Below are positions 18,254 to 27,199 of a DNA stretch of 64,000 nucleotides, piece by piece. Each line of letters opens with the position of its first letter. Position 1 is the first letter of the stretch. Below the pieces are notes generated by a model. It was not told the origin of the DNA. It saw only the letters and a program-made list of their open reading frames with translations, and ran no database searches. Source of the stretch: Elusimicrobiota bacterium (GTDB taxonomy: Bacteria; Elusimicrobiota; Elusimicrobia; UBA1565; UBA9628); contig JACQAZ010000041.1 in the NCBI GenBank assembly GCA_016194705.1, forward strand, positions 145,723-209,722, given 5' to 3'. The position numbers and the translations under genes are program-made.

Positions 18254-20473
18254 CGGCCTGGACTTTTTTGCGGGCTCGAGATCCAAAAGGCCTGATCGTA
18301 TTCGTGCCGCCTGAACCCGCGGGCCGACCTCAAACCTTCCTCCAGCAGGACGGCCATCTCCGGAACGCCCAGCGGCGCGCGCTCTGCCAATCCTGCCTTC
18401 CTTCTCAAATGCCGGATGACGAATTCCGGAACGGCTTCGAAATCGGCCCTCATTCCGGCCTCGTCCCGGAGTTCCTTCTTGACCAGAGCGCGGTTGATGA
18501 AGGTCCAGATCGAATGGGGAGGGTTGGCGTCGAGGTCCGCGAGGGCCTCGGCGTAGCGGCCCAGTTCCCGCTTGGCCTCGGCGCGCCAGACGTAAGCCTC
18601 GAAATCCCTCGGGTAGCGCCGCAGGGCGTCGTCGAGGAGCCGCACGGCCTTGCGCGGGCGTCCGAGCTTGAGAGTCGCCGCCGCAGCAGTACGCGAAGGG
18701 CGCGCCGAGAGCGCAGGCCTTCTCCAGATGCCTCAGAGCGTCGGCGTATCGGCCCAGCCACAGATCGACGGCGCCCGACCACGTCAGGGCGTGTCCCTTT
18801 TCGTCGGCGGAGGCCGCGCTCAGGGCGCGACGCATCTGCGCGCGCGCCGCCCGCGGGTTCTGCAGGCAGAGATAGGCCTCCGCCAAGAAGCCGTGCGCGC
18901 GCCAGTCCAGCGGCCTCTGGCGCAGCGCCAGCTTGGACCAGGACACGGCGCGCTTGAAATTGCCGGCCAACAGGGTCGCCGACGCCGCTTTGTAGAGCAT
19001 CCAGCCGTAGCGCCGGCGGGGAGCGCGCGCCACGGCCTCGAAGCGGGCGGCGCCGTCCGGGCCGCTCAAGAGGGCGCGGAAATATTGGAGCCAAGGGCCG
19101 AGCCTCCGGCTTCCGATCGAGCGGGCCAGCTGCCTGAGCTCCCTGCGCCGGTCGTGGGCTGAGTGCCGGTGGTCCCATTCCCAGGGATCCAAGAAGGCCC
19201 TGAGGTCGGCGACGCTCAGGCCCGCGTCGATGGCGGCCTCGGCGGCTTGCGCGGCCTGGGCGTAGAGCCCCATTTTGACCAGCGCCTTGAACTTGTCCGG
19301 GCCGTCGAGCGCGCCGCGGTCCCCGGCGACCGCTTTTCTCAGGAGCGCTTTTGCCGCCTTGGCGCGGCCCGAAGAGTACAATATCTCGCCCAAATGCAGG
19401 CGGGCCCAGCCGTCGTTCGGGTCGAGCTTCAGGACCCTATGCAGCGCCGCCTGCGCTTTCGCCCATTGGCCGCGGGACCGATAGGCTTGGCCGAGAATCC
19501 GCAGGACGCCGGCCATGAAGGGGCGCGAGCGCCGGTCCCCGGCCGCCAGCGCCAGCGCCGCGTCGAGCGCCGCCGCGGCCGCCTCCAGGCGGTCCCGAGA
19601 CAAAAGGACCAGCCCGCGCTCGCGCAGAGTCTCCGCGAGCTGGCGGCGGGCGTCGGCATCGTCGGGCGCGCAGGCGAGGACGGCGCGCAGCGTGCTCTCC
19701 GCCTCCTCGAGCCGGCCCGCGGACAGCTGGAGCGAGGCGCGCCGCCGCCTCAAGGCCCCGAGCTGCCGGATGGTCGCGGCGTGGCCGGGCTCCTCTCGCA
19801 GCGCCTGGCGCAAGGCATCTTCGGCCGCTCCCAGCCGGCCCGCGCCCGATTGAAGCGAAGCGCGCTGCCGCAGGACCCCGAGCAGCAGCGCGCGGGTCCC
19901 GCCGCGGCCGGGCTCGGCCCGCAGGGCCCGGCGCAGCGTCTTCTCGGCGGTCGCAAGCCGGGCCAACGAGCCCGAATTGAGGCCCACGCGCGCGAGGAAT
20001 TCGGCGAATTCGGCCAGGGCCGCGGGCTCGTCGAGCCCGAATCCGACGGCTCTGCGCAGGGCGATCGCGGCGAGGTCCAAGCGGCCGGCGGCCTCGAAGG
20101 CCTTCCCGCAGTCCCTCAGCGCCTCGACGAGGCGCCCGCGGTCGGCCCGCGTCCGGGGTTCGAGCGCGAGGATTCCGCGCAAGGTCCGCGCCGCGCGCGC
20201 CGAGCGGCCGCCCTGTCGCATGACCTGGGCCAGGCCCGAATAGGCGGGCAGGCAGCGGGGGGAGTCCCTCACCGCGGCGAGGAAGGCGTCGATGGCCTCC
20301 CGTCGCCGGCCCATCGAGCGCAGGGCGTTGGCCTCGAAGCACCGGATGTCCGGTCTCGATTCGCCCGTGGAGAGGGCCCGCCGGAAGCAGCGCAGAGCCT
20401 GCGCGTGGCGGCCGGCGTTGTAGTCTTCTATCCCGCGCCGGACCCAATGCTCGCGTCCTCGGCCGTCGTCCAT
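18160..20473 (-). CDS. TPR-repeat protein with an apparent single-base frameshift near 18680
   Basis: 20509-frame TPR ORF loses TPR character at PFAYCCGGDSQ; it resumes in another frame as LKLGRPRKAVRLLDDALRRYPRDFEAYVWRAEAKRELG. Confidence 0.7.
18280..18315 (+). repeat. 36-bp direct repeat, copy 2
   Basis: identical to 15922-15957; minus strand encodes FRRHEYDQAFWI at the TPR protein C-terminus. Confidence 0.95.
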
Positions 20474-20527
20474 ACCGGAGATTGTGCCCCTCCAGGCGCG
20501 GCCAGTCAAGCCGGTCGCCCCCCCGGC

Positions 20528-23194
20528 CTAGGGCGCCGCGGCGTCCTTGAGGCCGGCGTTCCACATCTCGAAGTACTTGCCCTTGCGGGCCAAGAGCTCC
20601 GCGTGCGTGCCGGATTCCGCGATGCGCCCGCCGTCGAGCACGAAGATCTTGTCGACGTTCTGCACGGTGGTGAGGCGGTGGGCCACGATGACCGTCGTGC
20701 GGCCCTTCATGAGCTTCTCGAGCGCCTTCTTGACGGAGCGCTCGGTCTTGTTGTCGAGGGCCGAGGTGGCCTCGTCGAGGAACAGGATCCTCGGGTCGCG
20801 CAGAAGGGCGCGCACGATCGCGATGCGCTGGCGCTCGCCGCCGGAAAGCGAATTGACGTCCGTGTCGAGGCCCTGCGGGTGGGTCTTGCGATCCAGAATA
20901 AAGCGGGCCTGCGCGGCCTCGATGGCGGAGCGCAGGCGCTCCTCGCCGGCGTCTGGCTGGACCGCGACCAAGTTGGCGCGCACGCTCCCCCGGAAGAGGC
21001 CCCCGTCCTGGGGGACGATGGCCAACGCGCCCGTGAGGCTTGCGCGCTTGACGTCCCTGAGGTCGCGGCCGTCGACGAAGACGCCGCCCCGTTGAGGATC
21101 GTAGAGGCGGGCCATGAGGCGGATGATGGTGCTCTTGCCCGAGCCCGTGCCGCCGACGAAGGCCGCGGACTGGCCGGGCTCAATAGTGAAGCTCAGGTCG
21201 TCGAGCAGAGGGGTCTTGCCGTCGTAGCTGAAGCCGACATTCTTGAACTCGATGCGTCCCTTGACCGCGCCGAGATCGGCTGCGTCGGGCGAGTCTGCGA
21301 TCTCGGGCTTCATCGCGAGCAGCTCGAGCACGCGCTGGGTGCCGCCGTCGGCGGTCTTGTACTTGGTCCGGTCCTCGCTCAGGCCCTCGATGGAGCCCGC
21401 GTAGCCCAGGGCGTAGGACTCGAGCGCGAGGATCGTGCCCACGGAGGGATGCCCGTAGCGGAACAGCGTCCAGGTGCACAGCCCGACGATCAAGAGCTTG
21501 GTCGAAAAGTCGCCCAGCGAGCTCAGCAGCACGTGGTACCACGACTCGACCCTCGAGCTTTTCTCGCCGATGCCCTTGAGCTCTTCGGCCGACTCCTCGA
21601 AATGGGCCGCGACGCGGTCCTCGATGCCGAAGATTTTGACCGCCTCCATGATCGAGAAGGCGTCGGCGGCGTAGCCGATCATCTTGGCGCGTTTGTTCAT
21701 GTAGCGCTCGTTGATGCGCTCGAAGAGGTTCGAGACCTTGGTCGTGAGCACGGCGAAGAGCGGCAGGGAGGCCATGACCATGAGCGCGATGCGCCAGTCC
21801 GTCGAGAGGAGGACCGCCGAGTTGAACAGCAAGGAGAGGAGGTGGTAGGGCAAAGTGAAGGGGACGTGCACGTTCTTGGCCTCGAGCTGGGTCACGTCCT
21901 CGGAGAGCCGCGGCGAGAGCTCGGAGGGCTTGACCGTGTGGTGGAACCCCATCGAGAGCGAGGCCAGATGCTTGAAGAGGTGGGTCCTGATGTCCTTGAC
22001 GAGGCGTATGCCCGTCAGGCTCGTCGTCAGGGTGTGCCCGAGCTCGACGGCCGAGTAGACGAAGCTCGAGAACATCGTCAGGAACAAAAAGGAAAGGTAG
22101 GGGACCAGGGCTTTGGGGATCGCGTCGCCGCCGGCGGCGTCGATCACGCGGCCCGTGAAGTAGCCGATGCCGATGAAGAGAACGGCGTCGAAGATCAGCA
22201 GGGCCCGAGCCTTTCGGATGGCGCCGCGGTACTTGTCGACGAAAGGGCGCACCGCATCGTCGCCGCGCATCATCGACGGTATGCTCGTGACGAACTCCTT
22301 GGCGTCGGCCGCGACCACGGCCGCGCCCTGCCAAATGCTGCGGGGCACCTTGGGCAGGGGGGCTTCTTCCTGCGCATCCTGCTCGGTCTTCTTGGGGTTG
22401 CGAATGTGGTAGAGCTCGTGCTCGGCGATCAGGGCCCTGTCGGCATAGGGAAGCTTGGCGACGATCTTGGAGTTGTGGGCGAAATAATAGACCTGGTTTC
22501 GGGAGCGGCCCGGGTGCGCGACGAGGTCGAGCGGAGCGTCGACGCCGGCCCGGGCGGCCAGCGCCTTGGCCTTGAGGCGGAACTCTTTCTTCGTGAGTTC
22601 GATCACGTAGACTTTCGTGCCGGAGGCCTCGTAGGTCCCTTGCGGATCGTAGACGGGATAGTCCTTGGTCCCCGGGGCGATGAGCCTCGCCTTGCGGGCG
22701 GTGAAGGCCGAGGCGATGATCGGGTTGACGACCTCCTTGTGCTGAGGGACGGTCAGCTCCTCCTCGGAGAGGCGCATCGCGGCGGGCGGGCCGTCGCTCG
22801 TCATGCGGTGTTCGAGCTCCGTGCCCGCGCCGCTCTGCGCGTCGGAGGCGCCGGGGTTCGCGGGCCCGGAGATCGCCTCGGCTCCCTCGCCGATCTGTTG
22901 GAGCCTCGCTTGGAGCGCCGCGTCGGGCGCGGACGGCGCGGCCTCGGGGGCCGCCCGCGGTTCGACGACGGGCAAGGAAGGGACCTCGAGCGCGGCCGTC
23001 GGCGGAATCTCGGGCAGGCGGACCGACTCGAGGCGCGCACCGGTCTCGGGGATGGAAGTCAGCGGCAGGCGCAGGCTCGAGGAGGGGAGCGCGCGGATCT
23101 GCTCGGCCACGGCGGGAGCGGCGGCGCAAACGCCGGCGCCGCAGGCAAGGTTGGCGCTGATGGCGAGCGCGATGAACTTCCTGGCCGAACCCAT
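20528..23194 (-). CDS. ABC transporter (fused TMD-NBD, exporter type) with N-terminal signal peptide and HELYH-containing extension
   Basis: GGTGSGKST Walker A, LSGGERQR signature, ILFLDEATSALD Walker B; N-terminal MGSARKFIALAISANLACGAGVCAAAPAVA and AEHELYHIRNP. Confidence 0.85.
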   Translation of the reverse strand: MGSARKFIALAISANLACGAGVCAAAPAVAEQIRALPSSSLRLPLTSIPETGARLESVRLPEIPPTAALEVPSLPVVEPRAAPEAAPSAPDAALQARLQQIGEGAEAISGPANPGASDAQSGAGTELEHRMTSDGPPAAMRLSEEELTVPQHKEVVNPIIASAFTARKARLIAPGTKDYPVYDPQGTYEASGTKVYVIELTKKEFRLKAKALAARAGVDAPLDLVAHPGRSRNQVYYFAHNSKIVAKLPYADRALIAEHELYHIRNPKKTEQDAQEEAPLPKVPRSIWQGAAVVAADAKEFVTSIPSMMRGDDAVRPFVDKYRGAIRKARALLIFDAVLFIGIGYFTGRVIDAAGGDAIPKALVPYLSFLFLTMFSSFVYSAVELGHTLTTSLTGIRLVKDIRTHLFKHLASLSMGFHHTVKPSELSPRLSEDVTQLEAKNVHVPFTLPYHLLSLLFNSAVLLSTDWRIALMVMASLPLFAVLTTKVSNLFERINERYMNKRAKMIGYAADAFSIMEAVKIFGIEDRVAAHFEESAEELKGIGEKSSRVESWYHVLLSSLGDFSTKLLIVGLCTWTLFRYGHPSVGTILALESYALGYAGSIEGLSEDRTKYKTADGGTQRVLELLAMKPEIADSPDAADLGAVKGRIEFKNVGFSYDGKTPLLDDLSFTIEPGQSAAFVGGTGSGKSTIIRLMARLYDPQRGGVFVDGRDLRDVKRASLTGALAIVPQDGGLFRGSVRANLVAVQPDAGEERLRSAIEAAQARFILDRKTHPQGLDTDVNSLSGGERQRIAIVRALLRDPRILFLDEATSALDNKTERSVKKALEKLMKGRTTVIVAHRLTTVQNVDKIFVLDGGRIAESGTHAELLARKGKYFEMWNAGLKDAAAP

Positions 23195-23306
23195 GACCGC
23201 GCCAGATCATACCTCTGTGCCTCGGCCGCGGATAGTAAAGAAAGACCTAGTGCGGATGAGGCAAAAGACCCAGCGCGCGCTGGGCCCTTGATGACATCCC
23301 TCGGTC

Positions 23307-23335
23307 TTGACGCGCGCCGGTTTGGGGGTCACACT
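23307..23335 (+). promoter_or_regulatory. promoter-like TTGACG-N17-CACACT preceding a GTG
   Basis: same layout as the 92-bp repeat module. Confidence 0.5.
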
Positions 23336-23342
23336 CTCGGGT

Positions 23343-24389
23343 GTGAAACGGGCGGCGGGGACGAGGCGGGCCGAGATTCCTTCGATGGTCTTTATGGCGG
23401 CGGTCGGATGCGCGGTCTTTCTCGCCGGCTCCGAGATCCTGACCCGCGCGTTCGCCGTCGACGCGCTGGTGATGAGGCCGCTGCTGTACTATCAGAGCGC
23501 CGACCTCGAGGCGCACCGGCCCTCGGAGGATCCGGACCGGCTTTACGAACTGCGGCCCGGCGTCCGCGTGGTCTTCGACACGGACGACCGCGCCGTCAGC
23601 CCGACGCCGAATCCCGCGCCGCGTCCGTACCGCACGGTGACGGTCAATTCCCTGGGTTTTCGCGGCGATGAGCGCCCTGCCGCCAAGCCGAAAGGGACTT
23701 TCCGGATCGTCTGCCTGGGGAGCTCCAACACCTATGGGGCGCTCGTCAACGACTCCGAGACCTATCCGGCCGCGCTGGAAAGGCTGCTCAACGCCCGCGG
23801 GAAGCGGCGCTATGAAGTGTGGAACGCGGGCGTCAGCGCCTATACGCTGCGTCAGATCGCCGGCGCGGGCAAGGAGATTCTCCGGAGGTACGATCCGGAT
23901 CTCCTGATCGTCCAGCATTTCAACATGGGCCGCCGCGCATTCCTTTTCGGGCGGCCGGTCCTGGGGTTTTTCGACCGAGACCCGGGCCTTTACGAGGAGA
24001 ACTTCGCGGTGCTCCCTTGGCGCGCGACCCGGTGGGGGACGGCTCTTCTGCGTCATTGGAGGTTCTACCGCGCCGTCGTGGCCGCGGTCAACCGGTTCTC
24101 GAAGCCCGTCGACGCGACACCGGCGGCGGAGGACGCCGTCAACAATCTTCCGTTCCTCGAGTTCTGCCGCGGCGCCCGCCGCCGGGTCCCGATCGTGCTG
24201 TTGTTGAGCGTAGGCGCCCGCGCGGACCCGCGCTTCGTGCCGGAGGGGATGAAGATCATTGAGCTCGGGAAGAAGTTGCCGCCGGGCACCGTCTGGGAGT
24301 ACGGGAAAATCCATCCCACCGCGACGGTGTATCGCTGGTACGCCGAGACGATCATGAAGTCGCTGCGGGAGTTCGGCTTTCTATTTTGA
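23343..24389 (+). CDS. SGNH/GDSL-type hydrolase-like protein, membrane anchored
   Basis: FRIVCLGSSNTYGALVNDSETYPAALERLLN; N-terminal TM. Confidence 0.7.
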   Translation: MKRAAGTRRAEIPSMVFMAAVGCAVFLAGSEILTRAFAVDALVMRPLLYYQSADLEAHRPSEDPDRLYELRPGVRVVFDTDDRAVSPTPNPAPRPYRTVTVNSLGFRGDERPAAKPKGTFRIVCLGSSNTYGALVNDSETYPAALERLLNARGKRRYEVWNAGVSAYTLRQIAGAGKEILRRYDPDLLIVQHFNMGRRAFLFGRPVLGFFDRDPGLYEENFAVLPWRATRWGTALLRHWRFYRAVVAAVNRFSKPVDATPAAEDAVNNLPFLEFCRGARRRVPIVLLLSVGARADPRFVPEGMKIIELGKKLPPGTVWEYGKIHPTATVYRWYAETIMKSLREFGFLF

Positions 24390-24401
24390 TATAAAGGAAG
24401 G

Positions 24402-25067
24402 ATGATCAGGATTTGCGGGCTGGGCGTCAATCCGCCGGCCGAGACGACCCTCGAGACCCTCCAAGTTCTCGGCGCCTGCCGCGTCGTTTACTGCGACTTG
24501 GCCGATCAGAAGACCTTCGGGTGGCTCAAGGACTATTGCCGAAAGGTCGAGCGCCCGAAGTCGGCGGCGCAGGTCGTGGCGGCGGCCAAGATCAAGGGGG
24601 ATGTCGGGCTGGCGGTTTGGGGACACCCCCAATTCTCGAGCGAACTGGCCCGCCAAGTCCAGCTTCAAAGCCGCAAGGCCAAGATCCCCTACCAGGTGAT
24701 CGGCGCCATCTCGCCGATCGGCAGCGCGTTTGCGCGCTCGGTCAGCTTCCTCGGCGGCGACTACGGTTATCAAGGCATACAAGCCTACGAACTCGAGACC
24801 CTTCTCGCGGACTCGAAGGTCCTCACGACCCGACTGCCGCTGGTCGTTTACGCCGAGTCGGCGCCGCGGGCGCGTTGGAAAAAGCTGTTCGAGCTCCTGA
24901 GGGAACGCTACCCCAAGGACCAGGAAGTCAGGCTTTACCCCGTCGGCGGACGGGAGAGGATCGCGCTGGCCGCCCGCATCGATGGCGCCGCCCTCGACGG
25001 CGGCGTCGTGCTCGTGCCCGCCCCGATCGCGCCCGCTATCGGCCGCGAAGAGCGCGCGCGGCTTTGA
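24402..25067 (+). CDS. stand-alone TP_methylase-like SAM-dependent methyltransferase
   Basis: MIRICGLGVNPPAETTLETLQVLGACRVVYCD ... GLAVWGHPQFS ... IGAISPIG; aaggaagg upstream. Confidence 0.75.
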   Translation: MIRICGLGVNPPAETTLETLQVLGACRVVYCDLADQKTFGWLKDYCRKVERPKSAAQVVAAAKIKGDVGLAVWGHPQFSSELARQVQLQSRKAKIPYQVIGAISPIGSAFARSVSFLGGDYGYQGIQAYELETLLADSKVLTTRLPLVVYAESAPRARWKKLFELLRERYPKDQEVRLYPVGGRERIALAARIDGAALDGGVVLVPAPIAPAIGREERARL

Positions 25068-26238
25068 GCAGCTCCCGGTCCTTGGCTTTGGCCAGGATTT
25101 GATCGAGGGCTTGACGCAATCGCGCCTCCTTGGGCGCGGGCCCCGTTCCGCTCGCCGCGGCCGAGGAAAAGGTCAGCGGGCGGCGCGGCGGGGCGGCAGT
25201 CGGGAACACGGCCACCAGGTCGGGGTAGAAGTCGGCCAGAGTGGGGTAGCGCTGGCGCGAGCTCTCGTAGACTTGAAGCCGTTCGAGCATCGCCCTCAGG
25301 TATGGGTACTTCGTCTCGTCTTCGAAGCGCAGCTGCTCGGCGGCGTCGTCGTCTCCGAACTCGCGCGCGATGAGCCGGATCATGACCGCCCTGACGACGT
25401 GCTCCTTGACGCACTGCCGCCACTCCCCATAGCAGCCCCAGCCGTATCGGCGGGAAAGGGTCGCCGAGCTCAGGGCGATGTCTTGCGCAAAGAGGTCTCC
25501 GAGGATGTCGAGGATGCCGTGCCCGGACTCATGCCAGAGGGTGCCGGGCACGCGAGAGGACCAAAAATCGACGCTGGAGCCGGAAGAGATCGCCGGACCT
25601 ATGACGGAGGTGATCTCCATGGAGCCGTCGTCGAGTTCGGCGACGTTGTTGGCCATCCCCCCGGGGGCGTCGAATGGAGACAAGACGACGCCATAGCGGC
25701 CGAAGAGCCGGAGGCCGGCATAGGCCTCGATCTTTCCGAGATAATCGGTGCGCTCGACGGCGGCGCGAAAAGCCGACACCTCCGGCTCGAGGAGCTTCGC
25801 GGAGGATGCGAAGAACTCCCCGAAGCGCGCGTCCGCCGAGAACAACCGGAGGCCGGCCAGCCAGGACTCCAGCCCTGCGCGCCCGCCCGCCCTGTCCTGG
25901 AGCGCGTAGGGCATCGCCAGGCGTTCCTCGAGACCGTCCGGCGGCGAGAGCTTCAGCAGGACCTGCTCCCGATCGCTGAAGTGGAAGGCCTTCAGGGCCG
26001 AAGCGGAGCCGGACCTCAAGGCGGCGTGCTTGCGGTGGGCGGCGAAGCGCCGCTGGACTTCCTTGAAATAGGGGAGGTCGCGCAGGTAGGGCAGGTCGCG
26101 GCGGACGAAGCCTTGGGGGTCGCTGGCGGCGGGGCTCAAGAACTGAACGACGCCCGCCAGTTCGATGCGGGGATCCCGGCCGACGCTGATGGCGCGCGCT
26201 TGCTGAGCCTGCGCGGGTCCGGGCCAAACCGCGAGCAT
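25036..26238 (-). CDS. DUF4932-like metallopeptidase-like secreted protein
   Basis: GRDPRIELAGVVQFLSP ... TLWHESGHGILDILGD; signal-like N-terminus; true start may lie slightly upstream. Confidence 0.6.
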   Translation of the reverse strand: MLAVWPGPAQAQQARAISVGRDPRIELAGVVQFLSPAASDPQGFVRRDLPYLRDLPYFKEVQRRFAAHRKHAALRSGSASALKAFHFSDREQVLLKLSPPDGLEERLAMPYALQDRAGGRAGLESWLAGLRLFSADARFGEFFASSAKLLEPEVSAFRAAVERTDYLGKIEAYAGLRLFGRYGVVLSPFDAPGGMANNVAELDDGSMEITSVIGPAISSGSSVDFWSSRVPGTLWHESGHGILDILGDLFAQDIALSSATLSRRYGWGCYGEWRQCVKEHVVRAVMIRLIAREFGDDDAAEQLRFEDETKYPYLRAMLERLQVYESSRQRYPTLADFYPDLVAVFPTAAPPRRPLTFSSAAASGTGPAPKEARLRQALDQILAKAKDRELLKAARALRGR

Positions 26239-26376
26239 GCCCGCCAGACCCGCGGCCCGAAAGTCTATTTTCAGAGGAACTCCGTGATTTTCGATCGATT
26301 ATAACAGAATCAGCCGTCGACGACAACGGGTCGGGACGCGCCGCTCTTGCCGCGGTTTTGATACAATCGAAGCGGT

Positions 26377-27183
26377 ATGGCGGCGAGCCTGGCCCGCAAG
26401 AGGGTCCTCGTGACCGGAGGCACCGGCTTCATCGGGTCGTGCCTCGTCAAGCGCCTGGCCGCGGCGCAGGCCGAGGTCCACTTGCTGGTCAGGAGCACGT
26501 CGAACGGAGGGCGCCTCGGCGCGCTCTGGGACCGAGTCGCCCGTCATGTCGGAGACCTGGGCGATTCGGCGTCGTTGGCCGAGTGCGCGCGCAAGAGCGG
26601 AGCCGAGTTCGTCTTCCATCTGGCCAAGGACCGCGACCGCCCTTCTTTCGAAAAAGAAGCGGCGGCCACCCTGCGCTTGGCGGCCGCGCTCAGAGCTCAA
26701 GCGCCTGGATTGAAGCGTTGGGTTAGAACGGCGCACGCCGTGCGCGAGCGCTACGGCCGCGGCGCCGACGCCGCCCTGTGCGAAGCCGTCGCGCGCCTGC
26801 ATCCCCTGCCGGTGGTCACTCTCGAGCTCTTCTCGGTCTACGGCCCGGGCCAGGACCCCGGCGATTTCCCCAAGGCGGAGGAGGGGTGGAAGGACTTCGT
26901 CTTCGTCGAGGACGTAGCACATGCCTACGAGCTCGCGGCCTGCGCGCGCGGCGTCGCCGGAGCGAGCTTTCAGATCGGCTCCGGGCGCCTCACGCCGCAA
27001 TCGTTCGCCGCCGCCTTGATTTCCGGGCGCAAGCCCGCGAAGGCTCGCCGCTCGGCCGGCGGCCACCCCGCCGACACCTCGGCGGCGCGCGAACGCCTCG
27101 GCTGGGCTCCACGGACGAGCCTTGAAGACGGGCTTGCGCAGATGGTTAAATGGTGGCGTGCGAACCAAGGCCGGGGTCGCTGA
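26377..27183 (+). CDS. NAD-dependent epimerase/dehydratase family protein
   Basis: RVLVTGGTGFIGSCLVKRL Rossmann motif; VYGPGQDPGDF; FVFVEDVAHAYELA. Confidence 0.8.
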   Translation: MAASLARKRVLVTGGTGFIGSCLVKRLAAAQAEVHLLVRSTSNGGRLGALWDRVARHVGDLGDSASLAECARKSGAEFVFHLAKDRDRPSFEKEAAATLRLAAALRAQAPGLKRWVRTAHAVRERYGRGADAALCEAVARLHPLPVVTLELFSVYGPGQDPGDFPKAEEGWKDFVFVEDVAHAYELAACARGVAGASFQIGSGRLTPQSFAAALISGRKPAKARRSAGGHPADTSAARERLGWAPRTSLEDGLAQMVKWWRANQGRGR

Positions 27184-27199
27184 CTCGGAACGCCGCAGG

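Noticed and set aside
19163-23671. 1502-aa plus-strand ORF
   Set aside because: Antisense to the TPR and ABC transporter genes, whose motifs are unambiguous; low-complexity composition typical of GC-rich shadow frames.
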